A stretch of DNA of 64,000 bases from Shewanella pneumatophori (GCF_023283895.1 NZ_JAKILB010000006.1:186001-250000); one strand, 5' to 3'; shown: positions 35,854-45,079, counted from the stretch's first letter. Notes: generated from the sequence alone by a model not told the origin. Numbers and translations: made by a program.

Positions 35854-35872
35854 GTCAGCCTAACTCTCGGGT

Positions 35873-35915
35873 CTTTTCAAATCCACTTTGTGTTATTGAG
35901 CTGAGATTTGAAAAG
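35873..35915 (+). other. Hairpin between lipoprotein and TonB receptor genes
   Basis: CTTTTCAAATC and GATTTGAAAAG are perfect 11-bp complements around a 21-base loop, about 20 bases after the lipoprotein stop. Confidence 0.5.
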
Positions 35916-35941
35916 AAACGGGAGTGTTTATTGTGTCATTT

Positions 35942-35963
35942 AAAGCCGCAGCAACGCGGCTTT
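35942..35963 (+). terminator. Possible partial terminator before the TonB receptor gene
   Basis: AAAGCCGC pairs with GCGGCTTT around a 6-base loop; the T-run is short. It could lower receptor expression relative to the lipoprotein. Confidence 0.5.
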
Positions 35964-35990
35964 CATTAAACTGCATTCAGGATTGTCAGT

Positions 35991-38660
35991 ATGAAAACCA
36001 AGCCGAACTTTACCTTAACTAAGCTCAGCCTTGCTGTTGCTTCGGCAGTGTCTGCAGCTGCAGTATTCGCGGCTGCTCCAACTTACGCTCAAGATCAAAC
36101 ATTAGACAATGGCGAAGACTTTCCCATTGAACGTATTGAAGTTACCGGCCGTTTACGTACCTCAGCTTCAGAGGCGATGGAAGAGCGCCGCGAACAAATT
36201 GCTGTTGCCGACATTATGGGCTCAGAGCAGATTTCGCGAACCGGTGATAGCGATGCTGCATCAGCACTGCGCCGTGTTACAGGCTTAACTCTTAAAGATG
36301 GTAAATTTATTTATGTGCGCGGCTTAGGTGAGCGTTACTCGAGTACTTCATTAAATGGTGCTGTAGTGCCATCACCGGATCCAACTCGTAATGTGGTGCC
36401 GCTTGATATGTTCCCGGCGTCAATTATTGAGTCACTGTCGGTACAAAAATCGAGCACTGCAGCAATGCCTGCTGCATTTGGCGGTGGTCATGTTGATATT
36501 CGAACTAAATCAATACCGGCAGATCTGTTTTTTAAAGCATCGGTAGGTGGTCGTTTTAACAGTAACGACAGCCAAGATACTTATACCTACAACGGCGGCG
36601 ATGACGACTGGTTTGGTAAAGATGATGGCACGCGCGCCATGCCATCAAGTATTAACCAAACCTACAGTCAATATGGCGGCATTAGCCCAATTGATATTGT
36701 GACGGGATCAAACGGCCAAATTGATTTTCAAGCAGCGCAAGAGATGAATCGCCAACTTGGCCTTGATATCAACCGCGATATGACAGTGCAAACTAAAGGC
36801 ACAGATCCGGGAATTCGTGGCAACATTGCAGTAGGTAACAATTGGGACATTGGCGAAGAGTCAATTTTTGGTTTTATGGCTGCCGCTTCTTACAAAGAGC
36901 AAGCTGAAAACTATACCAAGCTAGACGTCGAATTAGATGGTGACGAAAGCCAAGCACAAATTGAGAATGAAAAGCAGATTGTAGGCACGGATTCAATCGT
37001 ACAGATCTCTGGCATGCTTAACATGGGCTTTGAGTTCAACGTAGATCATAAAATCGAGACCTTTACTACTTACCTAAGAGATACCTCTGATGATGTGTCG
37101 GTGGCGATGGAAGAAACTATCGATACCTTAGGTGAACCAAACGCGCTGCAAGTTTACAATATTGATTATGAAGAACGATCACTGATTAGCAATCAAATCA
37201 AAGGTCAGCACTTTTTTGAGATGTTGTGGGACTTAGAAGCGAACTGGATGTACTCAGATGCTCGGTCAGAGCGCTATGCACCTAATGAATTGTCTTATAC
37301 CTATAACGTAGTGGTTGATGACAATAATGGCTTTAGTTCGCGCAATCTTAATACTCAAGATGCGCCAAAATATGTTTATAGCCAATTAGATGATGACACC
37401 ACTAACTACGGCTGGGATTTATCTCTGCCGATAGAGTTTGATAGCACGATAGTGACGATTAAAGGTGGCTATCAGTACTTTGAACGCACCCGCGAAAGTT
37501 ACGCAACTCGTTTAGGTTTTGATGTGGATTTAAGCCCAACAGATCCTAATGGCGATATTTTATCGCAAGAGTTTAATCAGATCTTTAGCAACGATAATAT
37601 CGCTAACGACACCTTAGGCTTTGAGCTTAAAGATGCATCGACTGATACTGAAGATTACATTGCAGCAGAAAAGTTAGATGCGGGCTTTGTAAGTGTCGAT
37701 GTTGATTTTGATGATGTATGGCGCCTATATGCTGGCGTGCGTTATGAAGATTTTCGTCGAGTCACTTTGCCAATCGATCCTGATGGTGAGATCTCTGATG
37801 AAGGCGGACGTTATGACTTAACTGATTACGCTATTACTGAAGATGGTTGGTTCCCATCAACGTCGCTAACTTGGAAAAACACTGATACAACCCAGTGGCG
37901 CTTTGGTGCAAGTAAAACCATAGTGCGCCCAGACTTACGTGAAGTATCACCAGTACGCTTCCAAGATCCGGTAACTGGTTTTGACTTCTTTGGTAATCCA
38001 GAACTACAAAGCTCTGATATTTATAACTTAGATCTTCGTTGGGAATGGTATGGCGAAACCGGTAACAACCTCAGTGTGGGTGGCTTTTATAAAGACATCG
38101 ATGCGCCGATTGAACCTATTCAGCGGATCTCAGAGGCTGGGCGTCAGCTTAAGTTTTACAATGCAGACTCTGGTTATATCTACGGTATCGAAACTGAGTT
38201 TCTACAGTCTTTAGGCTTCTTGGGGGCTGAAAATAGCGTGTGGAGCAACTTCTTTGTCGCAGGTAACTTGACCTTAAGTGATTCTGAAATTGAAATTGCC
38301 CCTAACGGTGAAATTGACCCGACTAATAATAGCCGCCGCATGACAGGCCATTCTGAGTGGGTGACTAACGTGCAACTTAGCTATGACTCCTCTAACGAAG
38401 AACACAGTGCCACCTTAGTTTACAACGTGTTTGGTGATCGCATTGCGTATGGTGGTCGCGGTGGACTGGATGATGTGTATGAGCAGCCATTCCAAAGCCT
38501 TGATTTTACGTATAGTTACTTCCCGCTAGAAAGTCTCGCGATTAAAGTAAAAGCGAAAAATCTATTGGGCTCAGAAACCGAGTATGAGCAGCAAAACATA
38601 ACCGTTTATGCCAAAGACCCAGGTACTGAATACACTATCGACATTAGTTATCAGTATTAA
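35991..38660 (+). CDS. TonB-dependent outer-membrane receptor
   Basis: An 889-residue receptor. Residues 1-34 form a signal peptide ending APTYA. A TonB box-like IERIEVTGR lies near residue 47. The plug domain shows GDSDAASALRRVTGLTLKDG, then YVRGLGERYSSTSLNGAVVP, and the barrel follows to the C-terminus DISYQY, ending in an aromatic residue as outer-membrane barrels do. The plug type is that of receptors paired with large lipoproteins. It is downstream of the duplicated lipoprotein and probably in the same transcript. Ligand unknown; no siderophore or metal clue is present. Confidence 0.93.
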   Translation: MKTKPNFTLTKLSLAVASAVSAAAVFAAAPTYAQDQTLDNGEDFPIERIEVTGRLRTSASEAMEERREQIAVADIMGSEQISRTGDSDAASALRRVTGLTLKDGKFIYVRGLGERYSSTSLNGAVVPSPDPTRNVVPLDMFPASIIESLSVQKSSTAAMPAAFGGGHVDIRTKSIPADLFFKASVGGRFNSNDSQDTYTYNGGDDDWFGKDDGTRAMPSSINQTYSQYGGISPIDIVTGSNGQIDFQAAQEMNRQLGLDINRDMTVQTKGTDPGIRGNIAVGNNWDIGEESIFGFMAAASYKEQAENYTKLDVELDGDESQAQIENEKQIVGTDSIVQISGMLNMGFEFNVDHKIETFTTYLRDTSDDVSVAMEETIDTLGEPNALQVYNIDYEERSLISNQIKGQHFFEMLWDLEANWMYSDARSERYAPNELSYTYNVVVDDNNGFSSRNLNTQDAPKYVYSQLDDDTTNYGWDLSLPIEFDSTIVTIKGGYQYFERTRESYATRLGFDVDLSPTDPNGDILSQEFNQIFSNDNIANDTLGFELKDASTDTEDYIAAEKLDAGFVSVDVDFDDVWRLYAGVRYEDFRRVTLPIDPDGEISDEGGRYDLTDYAITEDGWFPSTSLTWKNTDTTQWRFGASKTIVRPDLREVSPVRFQDPVTGFDFFGNPELQSSDIYNLDLRWEWYGETGNNLSVGGFYKDIDAPIEPIQRISEAGRQLKFYNADSGYIYGIETEFLQSLGFLGAENSVWSNFFVAGNLTLSDSEIEIAPNGEIDPTNNSRRMTGHSEWVTNVQLSYDSSNEEHSATLVYNVFGDRIAYGGRGGLDDVYEQPFQSLDFTYSYFPLESLAIKVKAKNLLGSETEYEQQNITVYAKDPGTEYTIDISYQY

Positions 38661-38743
38661 AACAGGCAGTACAAGCACTAGCGAGTATGTTATCCGCTAG
38701 AAAACGCCGTAAACGATTCTAATCCTTTTGCGTTTACGGTACC

Positions 38744-38780
38744 AAAGGCCACTTTTTCTGGACAAAAAAGTGGCCTTTTT
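38744..38780. terminator. Terminator after the TonB receptor gene
   Basis: AAAGGCCACTTTTT and AAAAAGTGGCCTTT are perfect 14-bp complements, followed by T. A second hairpin (CCGTAAACG/CGTTTACGG at 38707-38739) precedes it. Confidence 0.85.
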
Positions 38781-38909
38781 ACCTTGGTAACCTTTCATGT
38801 TTGTTGTTTAAAATTGCTCGCTGTAGCCGTATGATTATCATAGATAAATAAACACCTTAGTAAAGCATGCTTTATTTGGGAAAGTTGGCAAAATAACGCG
38901 AGTCTTTGC

Positions 38910-39590
38910 ATGAAAAAGCCATTACCAGTGCTGTATTCTCTGAGAAATTGCCCCTACGCGATGCGCGCAAGGTTGGCGATATTTGCATCTGAGCAAACGG
39001 TTTGTTTGCGCGAAGTGTTATTGAGCCAAAAGCCCGCACAAATGCTAACGGCATCACCTAAAGGGACTGTGCCTGTATTGGTGCTGCCAAGTGGTGAGGT
39101 GTTGGAGCAAAGCCGAGATATTATGCTGTGGGCGTTTGCCCAAAGCGATCTCAACAACTATCAACTCCATCAGCCACTTGCTAATGGCAAGCAAAGTGAA
39201 GCAGCTACAGTGCAGCAGTTAATGACTCAATTTGACAGCGAGTTTATTCCCCGTTTAGAGCATTATCGCAGCGCTAAACGCTATCGTGATCCTAAATTAT
39301 TGCAGTATCGCGCTGAGTGTGAAATCTATTTGCAGCAGCTAGAGTCGCGTTTAGCTCAACATGATTTTTTATTTGGTGGTAAGGCATGTCTTGCAGATGT
39401 GGCGATTATGCCTTTTATTCGCCAATTTGCTCGAGTAGAGCGGCAATGGTATCTACAGTCGCCTTATCCTGAGGTACGGCGCTGGTTAGATGGTTATTTG
39501 CAAAGTGCTATGTTTAGTAAAGTCATGGCGCAATATCCTGTATGGACTGAGGGCGCTAATGAGACGTTATTTGGCGGTGATAAAGCCTAA
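38910..39590 (+). CDS. Glutathione S-transferase family protein
   Basis: A 226-residue protein with an N-terminal thioredoxin-like domain and an all-helical C-terminal domain. Residues 7-25 read VLYSLRNCPYAMRARLAIF, where the C-P-Y-A turn holds the likely active cysteine; the segment TVPVLVLPSGEVLEQSRDI has the cis-proline and the E-Q-S glutathione site. The C-terminal half ends with ADVAIMPFIRQFARV, the N-capping helix of GSTs. A CPYA site suggests disulfide/thiol-transfer chemistry of the omega or glutaredoxin-2 type rather than simple conjugation. Converges with the pseudouridine synthase gene. Confidence 0.88.
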   Translation: MKKPLPVLYSLRNCPYAMRARLAIFASEQTVCLREVLLSQKPAQMLTASPKGTVPVLVLPSGEVLEQSRDIMLWAFAQSDLNNYQLHQPLANGKQSEAATVQQLMTQFDSEFIPRLEHYRSAKRYRDPKLLQYRAECEIYLQQLESRLAQHDFLFGGKACLADVAIMPFIRQFARVERQWYLQSPYPEVRRWLDGYLQSAMFSKVMAQYPVWTEGANETLFGGDKA

Positions 39591-39601
39591 AAAATACAAC
39601 A

Positions 39602-39630
39602 AAAAAGCCCACAAAAGGATGTGGGCTTTA
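39602..39630. terminator. Bidirectional terminator between GST and pseudouridine synthase genes
   Basis: AAAGCCCAC and GTGGGCTTT pair perfectly over 9 bp around an 8-base loop, with A on the left and TTTA on the right. Confidence 0.75.
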
Positions 39631-39669
39631 GTGACACAGCTAATAACTATCTAACTTAAACTATCTAAC

Positions 39670-40515
39670 TTAATTGAGTTGAAACTCTGGGCGGTAGCTT
39701 TGCGGTAGTTCAAATATCTTGTGCTCGCCGCTCAATGGGCAAATAAAACTCAAATGGCATGACGTTAGTTGCAGATTAGGCGTATTTTCGCTGCCATTGC
39801 CGTGTTGCCTGTCACCTACGACAGGGTGACCTAAACTTGCCATATGGATGCGGATTTGATGTTTACGCCCAGATTCAATTTTTACCTGAACTTTAGACTG
39901 ATTTAGCTCGCTGTTGTACTCGAGTATATGGGCATGGGACAGCGCCGATTTATTATCAACATTGGTATCAATGCTGATATTGCCCTCAGGAAACTTACCC
40001 TCAACAATCACTTGGTAAAACTTATCTAGCGCACGGGTTTCAAATAGATGGGCGATTGCTGCGGTGACTTTTTTACTGTGGCCAAGCACTATAAGTCCGC
40101 TTGCTGCGAGATCTAAGCGATGAATGATATAGGCGCTGCGAGCGGGGTCTAAGTGGGTTTCGGCAAAGCGATTAATGGTGGTGTGATCGCTCCATTTTGA
40201 GCCTTGGCAACGTACACCAAACGGCTTATACCAAATACTGTATTGGCCTTGATCAAATAGCAGTTCTGGCGCAGTAATGACTTCATCTAACACTGCTTGG
40301 TTGTAATAAAGGTGCAGCTCATCACCTGCTTTTAATGGCTTTTTGGCACGGCGTAAACGATTAGTTTGCTTACCATGACTATGCCACACAGCACCTTTTT
40401 GCATAGCTTGTTTAATGCTCTGTTTAGATAGGCCGGTATCTTCAGCTAGTAAACTCGCGGCATCGAGCTCTGCTGATTGGATTTTAATATGGGTTTCTAT
40501 TTTCAAAGGGCTCAT
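39670..40515 (-). CDS. RluA-family RNA pseudouridine synthase
   Basis: A 281-residue enzyme that isomerises uridine to pseudouridine in RNA. Residues 15-80 form an S4-like RNA-binding region ending KPLKAGDELHLYYN. The catalytic motif is IIHRLDLAASGLIVLGHSK near residue 125, where the aspartate of HRLD attacks the base. The C-terminal RKHQIRIHMASLGHPVVGD is the second RluA signature. Whether rRNA or tRNA is the target cannot be told. Converges with the GST gene over a shared terminator. Confidence 0.9.
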   Translation of the reverse strand: MSPLKIETHIKIQSAELDAASLLAEDTGLSKQSIKQAMQKGAVWHSHGKQTNRLRRAKKPLKAGDELHLYYNQAVLDEVITAPELLFDQGQYSIWYKPFGVRCQGSKWSDHTTINRFAETHLDPARSAYIIHRLDLAASGLIVLGHSKKVTAAIAHLFETRALDKFYQVIVEGKFPEGNISIDTNVDNKSALSHAHILEYNSELNQSKVQVKIESGRKHQIRIHMASLGHPVVGDRQHGNGSENTPNLQLTSCHLSFICPLSGEHKIFELPQSYRPEFQLN

Positions 40516-40843
40516 GCTATACGGCTATCAACGAGAATTTATCAGCCGATGATTTTACACGATTATCTTGTTTTTAGCTCATGCTTACGCATAACTTCTC
40601 GTCATTCAGCCTCACCGTTATGCGCTTTTTGGGCGGATTATTAATGCAGACTTGGACTATTCATATTGATTATGCGGTTAATGGTGAAAATTTAATGCAA
40701 ATTGTCTTGTTCTAGCATGCTGCTAGGCTTAGTGTTTAGTTAATTAAGGTTGAGGTAATCCAACGGGTCTTGTGCCTAAGTTAGTTTAACAAGCTTGCGC
40801 TAACACCTTGGTATTACCGATTAAATAGCGAATGGAGTGAGTT
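40516..40843. other. Divergent intergenic region, nothing certain
   Basis: About 328 bases between the divergent pseudouridine synthase and phosphohexomutase genes. No ORF, repeat or known operator was recognised. Confidence 0.4.
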
Positions 40844-42565
40844 ATGGACACGCAGTTAGCATTAAGAGTTAACCGTTGGATTGAAAGCGACCCTGATCCA
40901 CTAATGCAGCAAGAGCTGCAGCAGTTGGTCGATGCGAGTAATGTCAGTGAGCTAGAAGCGCGTTTTAATGGCCGTTTAGCCTTTGGTACCGCAGGCCTTC
41001 GTGGCGTGGTTGGTGCAGGGCCAACACGCATGAACCGCTTAGTTGTGCAGCAAACCACGGCAGGTTTAGGCGCTTATTTAAAGGCGCAAATTAGCGATGT
41101 TGCAACCCGTGGCGTCATTATTGGTTATGACGGTCGCCATGACTCAAAACAATTTGCTCATGATGCTGCAGGTGTATTAACAGCCTTAGGGGTTAAGGTT
41201 TATCTAACTGCTGATGTTGCCGCTACGCCGTTAGTCGCATTTGGCGTTCTGCATTTAGGTGCTGCGGCAGGTATTGTGGTTACTGCGAGTCACAACCCGC
41301 CACAATATAACGGCTACAAAGTGTATTGGGGCAACGGCGCACAAATTATTCCGCCACATGATAGTGGTATTGCGGCTTGTATTGATAAGGCCGCAACAGA
41401 AAATATTAGTTTATTAGACGCCCAGCAGGCGCAAGCGGCAAACTTGCTTGTTATGTTAGAAGCCGAGTTTTATCAAGCTTACCGTAGCGGCGTTAACCAA
41501 GCCGGCGTTTTACAAAATCATACTCAACCTGATTTGGTTAGCTTGGCGTATACAGCTATGCACGGTGTGGGCAACAAAATGGCACTTGATGTGCTAAAAG
41601 ATGCAGGCTTTACCAAGGTGCATTCGGTAGCCGAACAAGCGCAGCCAGATGGCGATTTTCCAACGGTGAATTTTCCGAATCCTGAAGAGAAAGGCGCGAT
41701 GGATATGGTGATTGCTGAGGCGAAAAAGCATGGCGCTATGTTAGCTTGCGCCAATGATCCTGATGCTGATCGTTTTGCGGTTGCAGTGCGCACAGATAGT
41801 GGCGATTACCAAATGCTAACCGGTGATCAAGTGGGAGTGCTATTTGGCCATTACTTACTGACCCATGCTAATGAAAATGAAAAGCTAACCTGCACGACTA
41901 TTGTTTCTTCCAGCTTATTGTCAAAAGTGGCCCAAAGCTTACAGGCTAATTGCCGCACTACACTCACAGGCTTTAAATGGTTGACGAATGTCGGTATGAG
42001 TGAAGAAACGGATGACAATCGTTTCCTATTTGCCTATGAAGAAGCCTTAGGTTACACCGTTGGCTCAATGGTATGGGACAAAGATGGCTTATCAGCGTTA
42101 GTGGCATTTGCGCAATTAACCGCTGAGCTTGCCAGCCAAGGGCAAACCATTTGGGACAGGCTTGAAAGTATTTATCGTGAACATGGTTTTCACCTCAACG
42201 CGCAGGTGAGTATAGCCCTTAAACCGACCACGCCAAATATTGGTGCTCATTTGCGTCAATATCCACCGTTAACGATCGCCGGGCATAAAGTGTTATCAAC
42301 CGATGATATCAGCATCAGCAAACGTGTATTTAGCGATGGCAGTGAAGAAGATATTGCTCTGCCAACCAGTGACGTGCTGATTTACCGTTTAGACAATGGC
42401 GCTAGGGTGATTGTTAGGCCGTCAGGCACAGAGCCAAAAATTAAATGTTATTACGAAGTGGTAGCAACAATGACGGCAGAAGATACGTTAGCCAGCGCAC
42501 AGCGCCGCGCTCAAGACGAAATGGATCGTTTTATTAGCGAGCATCAGGCAGCGTTACCGCAGTAG
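40844..42565 (+). CDS. Phosphohexomutase (phosphoglucomutase/phosphomannomutase)
   Basis: A 573-residue alpha-D-phosphohexomutase of the PgcA/PGM2 type. The order is GTAGLRG near residue 49, the phosphoserine loop VVTASHNPPQYNGYK with S149, the metal loop ANDPDADRFAV near 303, the sugar loop EEALGY near 395 and the C-terminal phosphate loop RPSGTEPKIKCYY near 525. It interconverts sugar 1- and 6-phosphates, either glucose or mannose (or ribose/deoxyribose in PGM2 relatives). A GGAGTGAG ribosome site precedes the ATG. Monocistronic, with a terminator after it. Confidence 0.93.
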   Translation: MDTQLALRVNRWIESDPDPLMQQELQQLVDASNVSELEARFNGRLAFGTAGLRGVVGAGPTRMNRLVVQQTTAGLGAYLKAQISDVATRGVIIGYDGRHDSKQFAHDAAGVLTALGVKVYLTADVAATPLVAFGVLHLGAAAGIVVTASHNPPQYNGYKVYWGNGAQIIPPHDSGIAACIDKAATENISLLDAQQAQAANLLVMLEAEFYQAYRSGVNQAGVLQNHTQPDLVSLAYTAMHGVGNKMALDVLKDAGFTKVHSVAEQAQPDGDFPTVNFPNPEEKGAMDMVIAEAKKHGAMLACANDPDADRFAVAVRTDSGDYQMLTGDQVGVLFGHYLLTHANENEKLTCTTIVSSSLLSKVAQSLQANCRTTLTGFKWLTNVGMSEETDDNRFLFAYEEALGYTVGSMVWDKDGLSALVAFAQLTAELASQGQTIWDRLESIYREHGFHLNAQVSIALKPTTPNIGAHLRQYPPLTIAGHKVLSTDDISISKRVFSDGSEEDIALPTSDVLIYRLDNGARVIVRPSGTEPKIKCYYEVVATMTAEDTLASAQRRAQDEMDRFISEHQAALPQ

Positions 42566-42640
42566 TGATGTGGAGCAGTTATTACTGCCAGCAAAAAGCC
42601 AGCTAACATTATTAATAGGATAATGATTAACACGATATAG

Positions 42641-42666
42641 AGAGCAGCGTAAGCTGCTCTTTTTTT
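42641..42666 (+). terminator. Rho-independent terminator after the phosphohexomutase gene
   Basis: AGAGCAGC and GCTGCTCT are perfect 8-bp complements around GTAA, followed by seven T. It isolates the WYL-FtsZ unit from upstream transcription. Confidence 0.92.
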
Positions 42667-42805
42667 ACTTATACTCAACTTCACTTTGTGAATCGAATAT
42701 TGCTCTCAAGCAGAACCTAAAAGTTTTACAAAAAAACTTGCTGCGTCATATCTTGTCGCAAGCTGGTATTATGCTAACTGCATAGAAGTTATTGAGAAAT
42801 TGTAG

Positions 42806-43834
42806 ATGCAAGCAAATATCCAGCGCCAACTTGTTATGTTAGAACTAATCCCTACTGCGCCAAGGCGTGTCACTGCCAATATGTTAACTGACATGCTGCA
42901 TAATCGTGGCTACGAAGTCGGTCTGCGTACCGTGCAGCGGGAGCTTAAGGCGATGTATGACATGGGGCTATTTGGTTTAGCTTTAGATGAGCGCTGTAAA
43001 CCTTTTGGGTGGTCAATCGCAGCCTGTTGGCGTGGCCTTAATTTGACCTTGATGGATCAGCATATGGCGTTGGGGCTGCATATTTTAAAACGCAATGCAC
43101 AGCAGTTGTTACCGCCAGAAAGTATCGAGCAGCTCACGCCTTATTTTGAGCGTGCAGATCAAGTTTTAGCAAATGATCCTAATAATCCTTGGCTTTATTG
43201 GGCCTGTCGTGTGGCGCAGTTACCTGAACCTTATCCTTTTACCTATGTAGAGTCAGATCCAGAAACACTTAAAACGGTGCAATATGCACTGCTACACAAA
43301 CGTCAAATTGCCTGTCAAATTGAACGAGTGATAAAAGGTAAGCGTTATTGGATTGATTACCAACCGGTGAACCCTGAAGGAATTAAAATTTCAGATGGCG
43401 TTGCTTTACTTGCTTTTACTGTTGGTACGACTCACGTAACCCGCTATGCCAAACCAATAAATTTATTACGTAATGTCAGGTTGCTCGATTCCGCTGCTAT
43501 AACTCGAGACGATTTTGATATCGGGCGCAGCGCTCAGGCGAGTGAGGGAGCTTTGATTGACATAGAGTTACTGTTTACTCCATCGGCAAGCTTTATTTTA
43601 CGTGGGGTTAGGTTAAGTGATAACCAAACGATAGAGCAGGTTACTGACGGACGTTACTTAGTTAAGGCCACTGTCAAAGACACGCCAAAATTACGAACTT
43701 GGCTGTGGAATATAAATGACAAGGTTGAAGTTATGGCGCCGATAAAATTAAGGTCTTATTTTATTGGTCTTATCCACAAAATGAATACTCGATACCAAAA
43801 TGCTGCGACGGACCTTGTCGCGCCAGTCAGTTAA
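42806..43834 (+). CDS. WYL-family transcriptional regulator, partner of FtsZ paralogue
   Basis: A 342-residue regulator. Residues 1-70 hold a winged helix-turn-helix (PRRVTANMLTDMLHNRGYEV then RTVQRELKAMYDMGLF). Residues 150-230 look like a WYL domain: KRQIACQIERVIKG, DYQPVNPEGIKISDG, then VALLAFT in place of the W-Y-L triplet, and ITRDDF. The last 90 residues resemble the WCX extension (DIELLFTPSASF... KVEVMAPIKLRSYF). WYL proteins control DNA-damage and phage-defence genes by sensing ligands or nucleic acid. It is 32 bases upstream of the FtsZ paralogue and preceded by a terminator, so the pair is an isolated unit. Confidence 0.82.
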   Translation: MQANIQRQLVMLELIPTAPRRVTANMLTDMLHNRGYEVGLRTVQRELKAMYDMGLFGLALDERCKPFGWSIAACWRGLNLTLMDQHMALGLHILKRNAQQLLPPESIEQLTPYFERADQVLANDPNNPWLYWACRVAQLPEPYPFTYVESDPETLKTVQYALLHKRQIACQIERVIKGKRYWIDYQPVNPEGIKISDGVALLAFTVGTTHVTRYAKPINLLRNVRLLDSAAITRDDFDIGRSAQASEGALIDIELLFTPSASFILRGVRLSDNQTIEQVTDGRYLVKATVKDTPKLRTWLWNINDKVEVMAPIKLRSYFIGLIHKMNTRYQNAATDLVAPVS

Positions 43835-43866
43835 GTTCCTAATATCCCAATTTAGGAGTACGCTAA

Positions 43867-45066
43867 ATGTTTGATTTAGTCAGCCCAAACCAACATGCAC
43901 CCCGTATCGCAGTATTTGGCGTAGGGGGCTGTGGTTGCAATACCATTAATCAATTAAGTCAGTCTGCTTTACACGAAAATGTAGAGCTTATTGCGGTAAA
44001 CACTGACGCACAATCATTAATGATTTCTCAGTGCAGTATCCGTTTACAGATTGGATTAGAGGTAACCAAAGGGCTAGGTGCAGGAGCAAGCCCTGAAAAA
44101 GGGTGTCAGGCCGCTAAAGAATCTGAAGTTATATTGAAAGAACATATAGAGCGCGCTGATATTATCTTTATTACTGGGGGAATGGGCGGTGGTACAGGTA
44201 CTGGCGCCATTCCATTTATTGCAGAAGTCGCTGCAGAGCTTAATAAACCTTTGGTAGCGGTTGTGACAACGCCTTTTAGTTTTGAAGGTCAGAATAGGAG
44301 TGCTCTAGCTCAAGCTGGTGTTGAGCAGCTTATGCAGCATTCCAATGCGGTGATTGTTCTACCTAACGACAAGTTGATGGAAGCTCTTGATAAAAAAATT
44401 AGATTAATCAATGCTTTTTTTGAAAGTAATCGCGTATTGCAAGATGTCTTACAAGGCTTAACTACGACTATCAGTCAATCAGGGTTGATTAATATTGACT
44501 TAAATGACTTTATCGCTGTGATTAGTCACCAAGGCCGAGCAGCGATGGGAGTCGCTAGACAATTAGAAGGTGAGGAGCTACAGCTTACAATAAGCAACGC
44601 ACTTAAAAATCCATTACAGGAAAACGTAGATTTAACCCAAGCTAAAGGTGCGATAGTCAGTGTGATAGCGACTGAGAATATCGAGTTAAGCCAATACCAT
44701 AAAATAGGTGAAACTTTACATCAGCAACTGGCTCCTGGAGCATTTGTGATTATCGGTTTGACCATAGTCCCGGAGCTTGATTGTGAGCTAGAGCTAATGG
44801 TTATTGCAACTGGGATCCAAGCACAAGCAAACATGGCTGATAATAACGTAAACACTCATGAAGTAATTAGTGAAACAGACACAACAGAAAGCATGGTTAA
44901 GCCAAGGTTTGTTAGTTCAGAGTTGGTTAATGTGCATGATTTTTTAAAACAAAAAGCTATCTCAAGTCCTGCAGCAAACCCTTTGCCGGGCAATAAAGGC
45001 GAACATGCAACATCGGTGTTAGAGATCCCAACTTATACCCGAAGACAGCAAGTGAATGAGCCTTAA
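43867..45066 (+). CDS. FtsZ paralogue (second tubulin-like GTPase)
   Basis: A 399-residue FtsZ-family GTPase, shorter in identity to housekeeping FtsZ than expected for the main copy, which normally sits in the mra/dcw cluster. GTP-binding loop T1 is FGVGGCGCN, with cysteines where FtsZ has glycine; the tubulin signature GGMGGGTGTG is intact at 104-113. The T7 loop N209-I-D211-L-N-D214 keeps the residues that complete GTP hydrolysis in the neighbouring subunit. The tail is about 80 residues and ends LEIPTYTRRQ (385-394), like the FtsA/ZipA-binding peptide, with a similar NVHDFLKQKA at 355-364. AGGAG precedes the ATG. Likely co-transcribed with the WYL regulator gene. Role unknown. Confidence 0.92.
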   Translation: MFDLVSPNQHAPRIAVFGVGGCGCNTINQLSQSALHENVELIAVNTDAQSLMISQCSIRLQIGLEVTKGLGAGASPEKGCQAAKESEVILKEHIERADIIFITGGMGGGTGTGAIPFIAEVAAELNKPLVAVVTTPFSFEGQNRSALAQAGVEQLMQHSNAVIVLPNDKLMEALDKKIRLINAFFESNRVLQDVLQGLTTTISQSGLINIDLNDFIAVISHQGRAAMGVARQLEGEELQLTISNALKNPLQENVDLTQAKGAIVSVIATENIELSQYHKIGETLHQQLAPGAFVIIGLTIVPELDCELELMVIATGIQAQANMADNNVNTHEVISETDTTESMVKPRFVSSELVNVHDFLKQKAISSPAANPLPGNKGEHATSVLEIPTYTRRQQVNEP

Positions 45067-45079
45067 TGCGACAAAATAA

